Shown here in pieces: positions 7,562 to 16,378 of a stretch of 64,000 bases of DNA. Origin of the DNA: Cereibacter_A sp052244495 (GTDB lineage Bacteria; Pseudomonadota; Alphaproteobacteria; Rhodobacterales; Rhodobacteraceae); assembly GCA_052244495.1 (NCBI GenBank), contig JBQPXH010000002.1. The stretch is one strand, 5' to 3'. Position numbers and translations under genes: made by a program. The stretch's first letter is position 1, and each line of letters opens with the position of its first letter. The notes below the pieces were generated by a model. The model saw nothing but the letters and a program-made list of their open reading frames with translations, made no database searches and was not told where the DNA came from.

Positions 7562-8524
7562 ATGGCCATGACGGTGGAGGCTTCGCGGGCGGCGCGCTCG
7601 CGACAGGCGGTGATCTTCTGCTGCAATTCGGGATACCTGCCCTTCGCGCTGCACGCCGCCGACCAGATCGACCGCCTCACTCCCGCCCGCGCCTTCGATA
7701 TCTGCATCTGTCATGGCGAAGAGCCGATCACTATTCCGGACAGCCTGTCGTCCCTCGATGTGCGCCTGATCCGGATCGAAACCAGTGGCGTATTCACCGG
7801 CTTGCGGCTGGATCCGGGGCGGACGCATGACGTCTATTTGCGTCTTGCGCTGCCGCAGGCGCTGGCTGCCGATTACGACCGAATCCTATATCTCGACTCC
7901 GACATCTTCATTCAGGGTGGAGATTTCACGGCGCTGCTCGGGCTCGACCTTGGGAACCATCCGCTGGGCGCCGTCCGGGACAACATCCAGTGGCGCACGC
8001 CCGATCGCCGGGCCGAGCAGTTCCGGCGTCTCAATATAGACGCGGCACCCTATTTCAATGCAGGGCTCCTGCTGATGGATGTGCGACGCTACAACGAAAT
8101 GAGCCTCCTCGACCGATGCGTCGAGCTTGGCCGTCGCGAGTCCCACCGGATGATCCGTCACGACCAGAATCTCTACAACGCGGTCCTGCGTGGAGATTGG
8201 GCCGAACTCAGCCCGATGTGGAACTGGCAGTATTCCTGGTCCGCACGCCTGTTCGAGGCGATGCGCTTTCCGCACATCGTCCACTTCATCGGAACGCTGA
8301 AACCCTGGACCGATCGGAAAGGCCAATACTCGCCCCGTTTCGCGCAAAGCTACGACCGGTTCATCGCGACGCATTTTCCCGGACGGACCCGCAATCCGGT
8401 GAGCAGCGGACTGTCTCCTGCCGATCACATGATGCGAAAGATGCTTGTAAAACACTTCGTTTCATCCGCAAAGCTTGCGCGTTATCTGGATCGCTTTCCT
8501 TCGGACATGACGGTGATCCTTTGA
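7562..8524 (+). CDS. glycosyltransferase family 8 protein
   Basis: A 320-residue GT-A enzyme of the GT8 type. YLDSDIF carries the metal-binding DXD motif, preceded by the sugar-nucleotide segment DVYLRLALPQAL. PYFNAGLLLMDVRRYNE and HDQNLYNAVL are the characteristic mid-domain blocks, and HFIGTLKPW is the C-terminal metal ligand block. Relatives add galactose or glucose to lipopolysaccharide cores. There is no signal peptide, so it should be cytoplasmic or membrane-associated. The gene diverges from ahcY and overlaps the HD-hydrolase gene downstream. Donor and acceptor are unknown. Confidence 0.85.
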   Translation: MAMTVEASRAARSRQAVIFCCNSGYLPFALHAADQIDRLTPARAFDICICHGEEPITIPDSLSSLDVRLIRIETSGVFTGLRLDPGRTHDVYLRLALPQALAADYDRILYLDSDIFIQGGDFTALLGLDLGNHPLGAVRDNIQWRTPDRRAEQFRRLNIDAAPYFNAGLLLMDVRRYNEMSLLDRCVELGRRESHRMIRHDQNLYNAVLRGDWAELSPMWNWQYSWSARLFEAMRFPHIVHFIGTLKPWTDRKGQYSPRFAQSYDRFIATHFPGRTRNPVSSGLSPADHMMRKMLVKHFVSSAKLARYLDRFPSDMTVIL

Positions 8525-9123
8525 AACGCGCCTGGCAGCGGATGCTCTCGGGGCGCAGGCTGGATCTTCTCGACCCGACGCCCTTCGACATCGAGATCGA
8601 GGATATCGCGCATGGCCTCGCCTTCGTGGCGCGCTGGAACGGTCAGACGCGAGGGGATTTCGCCTATTCCGTCGCCGAACATTCGCTGCTGGTCGAGGAG
8701 ATCCTCGGGCGCTGCCATCCGAAGGTTCCGACGCGCTGGCGGCTTGCGGCGCTTCTGCATGACGCGCCGGAATACGTGATCGGCGACATGATCAGCCCCG
8801 TGAAGGATGCGATCGGCGCGCAATACGGCGACCTGGATGCGAGGCTATCGGCGGCCATTCACATCCGCTTCGGATTGCCCGCGCAATTGCCGCAGCAGGT
8901 GAAGCGGGACATCAAGAAGGCGGACCGGGTGTCCGCCTGGCTGGAAGCGGTCCAGATTGCGGGGTTCACCGAAGCCGAGGCGGATCGCTTTTTCGGGCGT
9001 CCCTCGGGCTCGGTTCTGGACGGGCTGGAAATCCGCCTGCGTCCACCCGTTGAAGTGCGGGCGGCTTATACCGCCCGCCACCAGGAGCTTCTATCGGCGC
9101 TGGATCGCCCAGAACTCATATAG
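8521..9123 (+). CDS. HD domain hydrolase, 5'-deoxynucleotidase (YfbR)-like
   Basis: A 200-residue HD-superfamily protein. Metal-binding residues are recognisable in the AEHSLLVEEI helix and in LLHDAPEYVIGD (the HD pair), followed by KDIKKADRV-type residues (KRDIKKADRVSAW). Related YfbR-like proteins hydrolyse nucleoside 5'-monophosphates, but the substrate here is not proven. The best start is TTG 8521, overlapping the GT8 stop as TTGA, because it restores the KRAWQRMLSGRRLDLL N-terminus usual in the family; ATG 8542 is the alternative. Its 3' end overlaps the converging hvrA gene by 8 bp. Confidence 0.82.
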   Translation: MKRAWQRMLSGRRLDLLDPTPFDIEIEDIAHGLAFVARWNGQTRGDFAYSVAEHSLLVEEILGRCHPKVPTRWRLAALLHDAPEYVIGDMISPVKDAIGAQYGDLDARLSAAIHIRFGLPAQLPQQVKRDIKKADRVSAWLEAVQIAGFTEAEADRFFGRPSGSVLDGLEIRLRPPVEVRAAYTARHQELLSALDRPELI

Positions 9124-9430
9124 CCATGCTTTCGGCCGGCTTGCCGGCCTTGATTGCCGCGTCGAACCAGCGGGGCTTGCGGCCCCGTCCGGACCACGTA
9201 TCCGAAGGGTTCTCGGGATTGGCATATTTGGGCTGTGCAGCCGCCCGGCGTTTGGTGGCCGCCGCACCCGTCAGTTCCGACAGAGAGAAACCGAGTTCAC
9301 GGGCCTTTTCCTCCAGTTCGGCCAGTGCATCCCGCTTCCGCCGGTCCTCGTAGCTGGAGATCGCCTTGGCAACTTGCGCCTGCAGCGACTTGAGTTCCTT
9401 GAGGCTCATGGAGTCGAGATCGATGTCCAT
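9116..9430 (-). CDS. hvrA: H-NS family trans-acting regulator (HvrA/Spb type)
   Basis: A 104-residue H-NS-like nucleoid protein. An N-terminal coiled-coil oligomerisation region, about residues 5-50 (LKELKSLQAQVAKAISSYED), is followed by the C-terminal DNA-binding motif TWSGRGRKPRWF, with YANPENPSDTW before it. HvrA in R. capsulatus and Spb in R. sphaeroides act on the puf/puh photosynthesis genes in response to light. It lies 240 bp downstream of the prrA stop in the same direction, but the prrA terminator lies between them, so it probably has its own promoter within 9431-9617. It converges on the HD-hydrolase gene with an 8-bp overlap. Confidence 0.88.
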   Translation of the reverse strand: MDIDLDSMSLKELKSLQAQVAKAISSYEDRRKRDALAELEEKARELGFSLSELTGAAATKRRAAAQPKYANPENPSDTWSGRGRKPRWFDAAIKAGKPAESMAI

Positions 9431-9617
9431 TCATTCTTCCCGTTTACAGTAACTGCTCCAATTCATTTTACGGATCTGTCGCCGCGTCAATCGCGCTCTT
9501 TGCAAATTCCGGGTTCTTTCACCCAATTCGCTGAATATTTTTGACCGAGCCTTGCACTTTCGGGCAGTCGGGTGGAGAAATGCGCCTCTGGACGGGCAAC
9601 GGGATGGCAGCACAAAC

Positions 9618-9650
9618 AAAAAGGGCGGCGGGCCATCGTGGCCGCCGCCC
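9618..9650 (-). terminator. Rho-independent terminator of the prrCA operon
   Basis: On the minus strand a long GC stem (12 pairs with one bulged base, 3-nt loop) is followed by TTTTT (9618-9622). It sits about 20 bp beyond the prrA stop and separates prrCA from hvrA. Confidence 0.8.
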
Positions 9651-9670
9651 CTCGTTTCATTCGGATGGCT

Positions 9671-10225
9671 TCAGCGCGGGCTGCGCTTGGCAAGGATGCG
9701 TTGCAGCGTCCGCCGGTGCATGTTCAACCGGCGCGCCGTTTCCGAAACGTTGCGGTCGCACATTTCGTAGATCCGCTGGATATGTTCCCACCGAACGCGG
9801 TCGGCCGACATCGGGTTTTCAGGCGGCGGAGGAAGGCTCTCGCCCTTGGCGAGAAGCGCATGGGTCACCTCGTTCGCGTCGGCGGGCTTCGACAGGTAGT
9901 CTGTCGCGCCGATCTTCACCGCGGCGACCGCGGTCGCGATGGCGCCATAGCCGGTGAGAACGACGATCCGGCAATCCGGCCGCCGTTCGCGCAGCACCTC
10001 GACCACGTCGAGGCCGTTCCCGTCCTCGAGCCGAAGATCGACCACGGCATAGGCCGGCGGCCGCGCCTGCGCGATGGCCTTCCCCTCGGCGACGCTTTGT
10101 GCCGTTTCGAGCACGAAGCCCCGCTTCTCCATCGCCTTCGCAAGCCGCTTCAGGAAGGGCTCGTCGTCGTCCACGAGAAGCAGGGACCGGTCGGCCCCGA
10201 GTTCGAATACCAGATCCTCAGCCAT
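9671..10225 (-). CDS. prrA: redox response regulator PrrA (RegA/ActR family)
   Basis: A 184-residue response regulator, the full length for PrrA. The receiver domain has the acidic DDDEP cluster, the phospho-acceptor Asp63 in VVDLRLEDGNG and the conserved Lys in YLSKPAD. A Pro-rich linker, PPPPENP, leads to a Fis-type helix-turn-helix ending RRLNMHRRTLQRILAKR. Phosphorylated by PrrB when oxygen falls, it activates photosynthesis, CO2-fixation and nitrogen-fixation genes. The ATG at 10225 overlaps the prrC stop by 8 bp, so prrC-prrA are coupled. Upstream in-frame ATGs lie inside prrC and are rejected. Confidence 0.97.
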   Translation of the reverse strand: MAEDLVFELGADRSLLLVDDDEPFLKRLAKAMEKRGFVLETAQSVAEGKAIAQARPPAYAVVDLRLEDGNGLDVVEVLRERRPDCRIVVLTGYGAIATAVAAVKIGATDYLSKPADANEVTHALLAKGESLPPPPENPMSADRVRWEHIQRIYEMCDRNVSETARRLNMHRRTLQRILAKRSPR

Positions 10226-10913
10226 GATTGTCGCCCATCTGCTTTCCCCTTGATGCTTGATAGGACTTCTGCGCCCGAGCGTCAAAGGAAGTTGACACAT
10301 GGCTGTCATTCACGAAGCACGAAATTCTCTCTGCGATCTGTTCCGGTGTGTCGTCGCGCTTGAAGAAGTCGACGAAGCCGACCTCGGGCAGCATGAAGTA
10401 GGTGAAGGTGGAATGATCGATCAGATAGTATTCGTCCTCGGAGTCCTGGACGCGGTAGAAGGTCTTGTAGGCCTGTGAAGCCGCCTTCACCTGCTCTTCG
10501 GTTCCCGACAGCGCCACCGTGTCGGGATGGATCGCCTCGGCGAAGAACTTGAGTTGCTCGGGCGTGTCTCGGGCAGGGTCTATCGAGATGAAGACCGGCG
10601 TGACCTCGACGCCCCATTCGGCAAGTATGTCCACCGCCTGCGCATTGCGCGCCATGTCGAAGGGGCAGACGTCGGGGCAGAACGTGTATCCGAAGTAGAC
10701 GAGCGCCGGCTTGGCCAGCACCTCGCGGTCCGTTACCGTCCGGCCCTCCTGGTCGACCAGCGTGAAAGGTCCCCCGATGGCGCCGCCCGCGACCTGGTTC
10801 GCGCCGCATTGCGCGAAGCGTTCCTGGGGCCTGGTCATCAGCACCCATGCCGCCGATCCTGCCAGAAGCGCGACGATGGCCGCCGCCGCGGCCCCGGCGT
10901 AGAGCTTCGTCAT
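10218..10913 (-). CDS. prrC: SCO1/SenC family copper chaperone PrrC
   Basis: A 231-residue membrane-anchored thioredoxin-fold protein. One N-terminal transmembrane segment (about residues 5-26) precedes the SCO domain. Copper ligands are Cys79 and Cys83 in YTFCPDVCPF and the histidine in LIDHSTFTYF. The family delivers copper to the CuA or CuB site of cytochrome oxidase; in R. sphaeroides PrrC is implicated in passing the oxidase redox signal to PrrB. It is first in the minus-strand prrC-prrA operon and diverges from prrB, with start codons 93 bp apart. The start is ATG 10913. Confidence 0.96.
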   Translation of the reverse strand: MTKLYAGAAAAAIVALLAGSAAWVLMTRPQERFAQCGANQVAGGAIGGPFTLVDQEGRTVTDREVLAKPALVYFGYTFCPDVCPFDMARNAQAVDILAEWGVEVTPVFISIDPARDTPEQLKFFAEAIHPDTVALSGTEEQVKAASQAYKTFYRVQDSEDEYYLIDHSTFTYFMLPEVGFVDFFKRDDTPEQIAERISCFVNDSHVSTSFDARAQKSYQASRGKQMGDNHG

Positions 10914-11006
10914 GGAATGGTTCCTCCGGTCCTGCGGTTGCCGATTGATCCCGGGGTCAGGGCAACCTAACAAGGTCCCGATACAGGCAAAGTGGCATGG
11001 GCTGCA

Positions 11007-12395
11007 ATGATACTCGGTCCCGACGGTATTCTGAACCGTGACACGCGCGGCGACTGGGTGCGGCTGCGCACCCTGATCCTGCTGCGGTGGATGGCGGTCG
11101 CGGGCCAGCTGGCCGCCATCGTGGTGACCGACTGGTACCTCGGCTTGCGGCTTCCGATGGGGCTCTGCTTCATGGCAGTTGGCGCCTCCGTGATCGCCAA
11201 CGTCATCGCGACCTTCGTCTTCCCGCAGAACCGCCGCCTGACCGAGTTCCAGGCGCTGATGATCCTGCTCTTCGACCTGACGCAGCTTTCGTTCCTGCTG
11301 TTCCTGACGGGGGGCCTCACCAACCCCTTCGCGCTTCTGATCCTCGCGCCCGTCACGATCTCGGCCCTTGCGCTCGAACTCAGGACGACCGTCATCCTCG
11401 GGGCGATCGCCATCGGCCTGCTGACCTTCACCGCCTATTTCCACCTGCCGCTGATCCTTGCGAACGGGTCGAGCCTCATGGTTCCGATGATGTTCGAATT
11501 CGGCTTCTGGCTCGCCATCGTGATCGGGATCCTCTTCCTCGGCCTCTATTCGCGCCGGGTCGCCATCGAGATCCGGTCCATGTCTGACGCCCTCTTGGCC
11601 ACGCAGATGGCGCTCGATCGCGAGCAGAAGCTGACCGACCTCGGGGGGGTGGTGGCTGCGGCGGCGCATGAACTCGGCACGCCGCTTGCCACGATCAAGC
11701 TGGTCAGTTCCGAACTTGCGGAGGAGCTTTCCGACCAGCCGTCGCTGCGCGACGATGCCGAACTGATCCGCGAGCAGGCGGACCGCTGCCGCGACATCCT
11801 CCGTTCGATGGGGCGTGCGGGGAAGGACGATCTTCAGATGCGGCAGGCCCCTCTGGGCGAGGTGCTGCGCGAGGCGGCCGAGCCCCATGTCGGGCGCGGC
11901 AAGCGGGTCGAGTTCGACCTCTATCCCAGCCGTGACGGAGAGGAGCGCCAGCCAGTCGTCCTGCGCCGCCCCGAGGTGATCCACGGGCTCCGCAACCTGA
12001 TACAGAACGCTGTGGATTTTGCCCGCTCGACGGTCTGGATCGACGGCGAATGGACGGGCGATCGGATCGCCGTCCGCATCGTCGACGACGGCGAGGGCTA
12101 CCCGCCTGCGATCATCGGCCGCATCGGCGATCCCTTCGTCCGCCAGCGCCGCAGCGAGGAGAGCCAGTCGCGCCGCCCGGGCTACGAGGGGATGGGCCTC
12201 GGGCTCTTCATCGCCAAGACCCTGCTCGAGAGATCGGGGGCCGAGCTCAGCTTCGCCAATGCGGCCGACCCCTTCCTGCGCAGCCATGAGCGCCCCGAGC
12301 GCTGCGGCGCCATCGTCGAGGTGATCTGGCCGGTCGATCGCCTCGTGGTGCTGCACAATGCGCCGCTCGGCGAGAACGTCCTGATTCAGGGCTGA
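11007..12395 (+). CDS. prrB: redox sensor histidine kinase PrrB (RegB)
   Basis: A 462-residue membrane sensor kinase. The N-terminal region (about residues 20-185) has six hydrophobic segments and includes the quinone-binding heptapeptide GGLTNPF (102-108). The H-box AAAAHELGTPLATIK gives phospho-acceptor His221. Cys261 in ADRCRDILRS matches the redox-active cysteine described for RegB. The ATPase domain has LIQNAVDFA (N box) and GMGLGLFIAKTLLERSG (G2 box). It phosphorylates PrrA under reducing conditions. A GTG at 10992 is in frame, but ATG 11007 gives the known MILGPDGILNR N-terminus and length. Confidence 0.97.
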   Translation: MILGPDGILNRDTRGDWVRLRTLILLRWMAVAGQLAAIVVTDWYLGLRLPMGLCFMAVGASVIANVIATFVFPQNRRLTEFQALMILLFDLTQLSFLLFLTGGLTNPFALLILAPVTISALALELRTTVILGAIAIGLLTFTAYFHLPLILANGSSLMVPMMFEFGFWLAIVIGILFLGLYSRRVAIEIRSMSDALLATQMALDREQKLTDLGGVVAAAAHELGTPLATIKLVSSELAEELSDQPSLRDDAELIREQADRCRDILRSMGRAGKDDLQMRQAPLGEVLREAAEPHVGRGKRVEFDLYPSRDGEERQPVVLRRPEVIHGLRNLIQNAVDFARSTVWIDGEWTGDRIAVRIVDDGEGYPPAIIGRIGDPFVRQRRSEESQSRRPGYEGMGLGLFIAKTLLERSGAELSFANAADPFLRSHERPERCGAIVEVIWPVDRLVVLHNAPLGENVLIQG

Positions 12396-12527
12396 AGCGC
12401 GCGCTTCTCGCCGCGCGGCCGTGCCGAGCGTCGCCGGAGGGTGCACCTTTTAATCCATGTTAACGGGCTGTTAACCTTCTGGGCGAATGGTGTCCACGTT
12501 TGGCTATGCGGTCTGAGGTGACGGCAG

Positions 12528-14078
12528 ATGGAATTCGACTGGGCACTCGCGCTCGGGCTGATCCTGACGGCGATGCTGGCCGCCTCCGCCGCCGTCGTGC
12601 TGGCAGGCGTCCTGCAGGCCAGATCGGTTGGCAGGACGGGTGGCATCTTCTCGGACCCGCAGGGCGGCACCGTCTTCCTCTTTGATGGAGAGACCCTGCT
12701 CGATGCGACACCCGGGGCCCGCGCCATCCTCGCGCTGTCCCCGGCGCGCGGGGGGGCATGGGTGCGCCTGCTGGCCTACCTCGTTCCGCGCTTCCCGGAT
12801 CTGGAGACGCGGATTTCGACGCTGGCGGGTGACGGGCGGCTAACGCTGGCCTCGACGGGCGAGGGCGAGCCGCTGCTCCTCACGGCCGAGATGCGGGGAG
12901 GGGTCACGCGCCTGACGCTCGACGACCCGACGAGTTCGACCCGCCCGCGCCCGGATCATCTGGCACAGCGCGCGCTCGCCGAGGAACTGGATCAACTCCG
13001 GACGACCGTCTCTCAGGCGCCCCTGATGATGTGGCGCGAAAGCGGTGCGGGCGAGGTGACATGGGCCAATGCCGCCTATCTGCTCGAAGCGGCCAAGCGC
13101 CTCGAGCCCGGCGAGGACCTGAGCTGGCCCCTGCCGCGCCTCTTCGACCGCGCGGCGACGACCCAGGGCGTGCCGGGCCAGCGGCAGAAGATCGAGATCC
13201 AGGGCGCGGTGCACTGGTTCGAACTGATCGGCTTTTCCGAAGGCGAGGGGCGGCTTCTCTTCGCGCTGCCCGCGGATGCCGCCGTGCTGGCCGAGGCCTC
13301 GCTGCGCGACTTCATGCAGACCCTCGCCAAGACCTTCGCCCATCTGCCCATCGGACTGGCGATCTTCGACCAGCACCGAAAGCTCGCGCTCTTCAACCCG
13401 GCGCTGCTCGATCTCACCAGCCTGCCGCCCGACATGCTGGCGCTCAAGCCCTCGCTCTTCTCCTTCCTCGAGGCACTGCGCGACAGGCAGATGATCCCCG
13501 AGCCCAAGGACTACCCGAGCTGGAGACGCCAGATCCTCGAACTCGAGAAGGCGGCGTCGAGCGGTCTCTACACCGAGACATGGAGCCTTCCTTCGGGCCA
13601 GACCTATCGGGTCATCGGCCGGCCACATCCGAACGGCGCGCTGGCGCTGATGTTCGAGGACATCTCGACCGAAATGTCCCGCACCCGCCGCTACCGCGCC
13701 GATCTGGAACTCGGGCAGGCGGTGGTCGATGCGATGGACGAGGCCATTGCCGTTTTCTCATCGGCAGGCGATCTCGTGATGACCAACGCCGCCTATGGGG
13801 CGCTCTGGGGACACGATCCGGTCGAAACGGTGGGCGCCGGGGCGGTCGCGCATCTCTGCGAGCAGTGGCGGGCACGCAGTGCCCCGTCGCCGATCTGGGC
13901 CGAAGCCGAACGCTTCGTGGCCGATCTGGGCGAGCGCACGGCCTGGGGCGGGCAGGTGCGGCTCGACGATGGACGGCTCGTCTCCTGCCGCTTCACGCCG
14001 TTGACCGGGGGCGCGACGCTGGTTCTGTTCCGTCCGTCCCTTGCCGAAGATCCGGTGCGCGCCGAATCCGCCGCCTAG
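12528..14078 (+). CDS. membrane-anchored PAS-domain protein without a visible output domain
   Basis: A 516-residue protein with one N-terminal transmembrane helix (about residues 5-27), then PAS-like modules. PAS blocks can be seen around 170-260 (PLMMWRESGAGEVTWANAAY), 270-385 (FAHLPIGLAIFDQHRKLALF) and 400-505 (VDAMDEAIAVFSSAGDLVMT). I find no histidine-kinase H-box, ATPase N/G boxes, GGDEF, EAL or methyl-accepting region, so it ends after the third PAS block. It lies 132 bp downstream of prrB on the same strand and 155 bp before tsaE. It may act by protein contact with another sensor, perhaps PrrB; that is speculation. Confidence 0.8.
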   Translation: MEFDWALALGLILTAMLAASAAVVLAGVLQARSVGRTGGIFSDPQGGTVFLFDGETLLDATPGARAILALSPARGGAWVRLLAYLVPRFPDLETRISTLAGDGRLTLASTGEGEPLLLTAEMRGGVTRLTLDDPTSSTRPRPDHLAQRALAEELDQLRTTVSQAPLMMWRESGAGEVTWANAAYLLEAAKRLEPGEDLSWPLPRLFDRAATTQGVPGQRQKIEIQGAVHWFELIGFSEGEGRLLFALPADAAVLAEASLRDFMQTLAKTFAHLPIGLAIFDQHRKLALFNPALLDLTSLPPDMLALKPSLFSFLEALRDRQMIPEPKDYPSWRRQILELEKAASSGLYTETWSLPSGQTYRVIGRPHPNGALALMFEDISTEMSRTRRYRADLELGQAVVDAMDEAIAVFSSAGDLVMTNAAYGALWGHDPVETVGAGAVAHLCEQWRARSAPSPIWAEAERFVADLGERTAWGGQVRLDDGRLVSCRFTPLTGGATLVLFRPSLAEDPVRAESAA

Positions 14079-14233
14079 CGGACCGCCGGACCGGCCTGCC
14101 GCGGCGCGCCGGGTGGTTCGGTATGACCTGCCGTTGGCACCGCACCGGCTCGGCATCAGAGGCCCGAAGGCGGCTGCGGGTTGCGTCCCGCCAACCCTTG
14201 CGCTGCGCTTCGCCTCTGGGCATGGTCGCGGCC

Positions 14234-14707
14234 ATGCCGCCTTCAGCCATCCTCACCCTGACGCTCGCCGCGGAAGTGCAGACCGACCGCCTCGGTTCCG
14301 TGCTCGCAGGCCTGCTGCGGCCGGGGGACGTGCTGCTGCTGGAAGGCCCCATCGGTGCCGGCAAGACCCATCTGGCGCGCGCCTTCATCCGCGCCGCCCT
14401 CGGCTTTGCGGAAGAGGTGCCCTCGCCCACCTTCACCCTGGTCCAGACCTACGAGGCAGCGGGGCACGAGATCTGGCACGCCGATCTCTACCGCCTGACC
14501 CATCCGGACGAGGTGCTGGAACTGGGGCTCGAGGCCGCCTTCGCGACCGCTGTCTGCCTCGTGGAATGGCCCGATCGCCTCGGCGATCTCGTGCCGCCCG
14601 AGGCGCTGCACCTGAGGCTCGAGGCCGAGGGTCACGGCCGCCGCGCCGTCCTGTCGGGCGGTCGCCCTCGCCTGCTCGCCGATCTCGAGCGTGTCTGGCA
14701 TGGCTGA
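14234..14707 (+). CDS. tsaE: tRNA threonylcarbamoyladenosine biosynthesis ATPase TsaE
   Basis: A P-loop ATPase of 157 residues. The Walker A motif is GPIGAGKTHLARAF; VPSPTFTLVQTYE and the Walker B-like IWHADLYRLTHPDEVLELG follow, and CLVEWPDRLGD is the family's late block. TsaE drives the TsaB-TsaD complex that makes t6A37 in tRNA; tsaD lies 12 kb upstream. ATG 14234 (MPPSAIL) is preferred; ATG 14222 would add four residues. The stop overlaps amgK by 8 bp, and the run continues through murU into addB, so these genes are likely one transcript. Confidence 0.94.
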   Translation: MPPSAILTLTLAAEVQTDRLGSVLAGLLRPGDVLLLEGPIGAGKTHLARAFIRAALGFAEEVPSPTFTLVQTYEAAGHEIWHADLYRLTHPDEVLELGLEAAFATAVCLVEWPDRLGDLVPPEALHLRLEAEGHGRRAVLSGGRPRLLADLERVWHG

Positions 14708-15731
14708 TCTCGCCCCCTCCGACCGCGAGGCGCTGGCGCGGGCCTTTCTCGCGCAGGCCGGCTGGGGCGATGTCCGACGGCGTCATCTGGCGGGTGACGC
14801 CTCGGACCGCAGCTACCAGCGGCTGCAACGCGGCACCGAGACCGCCGTGCTGATGGACGCGCCGCCGGGGCGGGGCGACGATCCGGCGGATTTCGTCGCC
14901 ATCGCGGCCCACCTTCGCGGCCTCGGCCTCTCGCCCCCAGCGGTGCTGGCCGAGGATCTGGGCCACGGCTTCCTTCTTCTCGAGGATCTGGGGGATGCGC
15001 TCTTCGCCCGGCTTCTCATGGCCTCCGAACCGGTGCCTGCCGAGGCAGAGCTCTACGCCGCGGCGACGAATGTCCTGGTTCATCTCCAGCGGTCTCCCGC
15101 GCCAGCCGGGTTGCCGGACCTTGCGGCGCAGGACTGGGCGGAAGCGGCTGCTTTCGCGCCCGACTGGTATGCCCTCGCCGCCACCGGAGAGCGCCCAGAC
15201 ACCATGCGCTTCAAGGCGCTGCTGGCCGAGGCGCTTGCGCGGCATGCCGATGGACCGCGGGTTCTGATCCTCCGCGACTATCACGCCGAGAACCTCCTCT
15301 GGCTGCCGGGCCGCCGGGGCGTTGCCCGGGTAGGGCTTCTCGACTTCCAGCTCGCCCAGATGGGACAGCCGGGCTACGATCTCGTCTCGCTTCTGCAGGA
15401 TGCCCGGCGCGACGTGCCCGAGGAAATGGAGCGCGCGATGATGGCCCGCTTCGTCGCCGCGACCGCCGCGGATCCCGAGGCCTTCGCGGCATCCTATGCC
15501 GTGCTCGGCGCGCAGCGGGCGCTGCGCATCCTCGGCATCTTCGCCCGGCTCTGCCTTGTGGCCGGCAAGCCGGGCTATGTCGCGCTGATCCCGCGGGTCT
15601 GGGGTCAGCTCTGGCGCAATCTTCGACACCCGGCGCTCGCGCCGCTGGCGGAAGAGTGCCGCGCCCTCCTGCCGGAGCCCGCTCTGGCCGTTCTGGAAAG
15701 GATCCGCGCGCAATGCGGCCGGATGCGGTGA
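14700..15731 (+). CDS. amgK: anomeric MurNAc/GlcNAc kinase AmgK-like (APH-fold phosphotransferase)
   Basis: A 343-residue aminoglycoside-phosphotransferase-fold kinase. RRHLAGDASDRSYQRL is the N-terminal nucleotide-binding loop, ILRDYHAENLLWL the catalytic loop and LLDFQLAQMGQPGYDLVSLL the metal-binding segment with its APH-like tail. AmgK phosphorylates MurNAc at the anomeric position, bypassing MurNAc-6P in peptidoglycan recycling. The immediate downstream neighbour is a MurU-like nucleotidyltransferase, exactly its pathway partner, which strengthens the call over a generic phosphotransferase. ATG 14700 overlaps tsaE by 8 bp. The pathway assignment is an inference from family and context. 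Confidence 0.85.
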   Translation: MADLAPSDREALARAFLAQAGWGDVRRRHLAGDASDRSYQRLQRGTETAVLMDAPPGRGDDPADFVAIAAHLRGLGLSPPAVLAEDLGHGFLLLEDLGDALFARLLMASEPVPAEAELYAAATNVLVHLQRSPAPAGLPDLAAQDWAEAAAFAPDWYALAATGERPDTMRFKALLAEALARHADGPRVLILRDYHAENLLWLPGRRGVARVGLLDFQLAQMGQPGYDLVSLLQDARRDVPEEMERAMMARFVAATAADPEAFAASYAVLGAQRALRILGIFARLCLVAGKPGYVALIPRVWGQLWRNLRHPALAPLAEECRALLPEPALAVLERIRAQCGRMR

Positions 15732-16378
15732 TGATCTTTGCAGCTGGCTTCGGGACGCGCATGGGCGCCCTGACCGCCTCCCGGCCGAAGCCGATGATCG
15801 AGGTCGCGGGCCGGCCGCTGATCGATCACGCGCTGGCGCTGGCCGAGGCGGCCGGCATTTCGCGCATCGTGGCCAACACCCATTACCTGCCCGAGAGCCT
15901 GACGGGGCATCTCGCAGGCCGCGCCCTCGTTTCACACGAGGAGGAGATCCTCGAGACCGGCGGCGGGCTGCGCCGTGCCCTGCCGCTGCTGGGAGAGGGG
16001 CCGGTCTATACGTTGAACAGCGATGCGGTCTGGACCGGAGAGAACCCGCTGGACGAGCTGGCGGCGGGCTGGCGCGAGGGGATGGAGGCGCTTCTCCTGC
16101 TGGCACCGTCGGGCACCGCGCCGGGCGATTTCACGATGGACGCGGCGGGCCGTCTCGCCCGGGCGCGGGGCGCGCCGGGTTACACCTATCTCGGCGCACA
16201 GATCCTGCGGACCGGCCGGCTCGCCGGGGTCGCCGAGGCCAAATTCTCGCTCAATCTGATCTGGGACGCGATGATTGCCGCGGGCACGGCCCATGGCCTC
16301 GTCCACCGCGGCGGCTGGTGCGACGTGGGGCGGCCCGAAGGGATCGCCGCGGCCGAGGCGATGCTTGCCGATGTTTGA
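15713..16378 (+). CDS. murU: N-acetylmuramate-1-phosphate uridylyltransferase MurU-like
   Basis: A 221-residue nucleotidyltransferase. The signature AAGFGTRMGALTASRPKPM is at the N-terminus, followed by VAGRPLIDHAL, HEEEILETGGGLRRALP and LNSDAVW, all standard MurU blocks. It makes UDP-MurNAc from MurNAc-1-phosphate, completing the cell-wall salvage path started by AmgK and bypassing de novo UDP-MurNAc synthesis. ATG 15713 (MRPDAVMIFAAG) overlaps amgK by 19 bp; ATG 15731 is a possible shorter start. The stop overlaps the addB start by 8 bp. Confidence 0.87.
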   Translation: MRPDAVMIFAAGFGTRMGALTASRPKPMIEVAGRPLIDHALALAEAAGISRIVANTHYLPESLTGHLAGRALVSHEEEILETGGGLRRALPLLGEGPVYTLNSDAVWTGENPLDELAAGWREGMEALLLLAPSGTAPGDFTMDAAGRLARARGAPGYTYLGAQILRTGRLAGVAEAKFSLNLIWDAMIAAGTAHGLVHRGGWCDVGRPEGIAAAEAMLADV

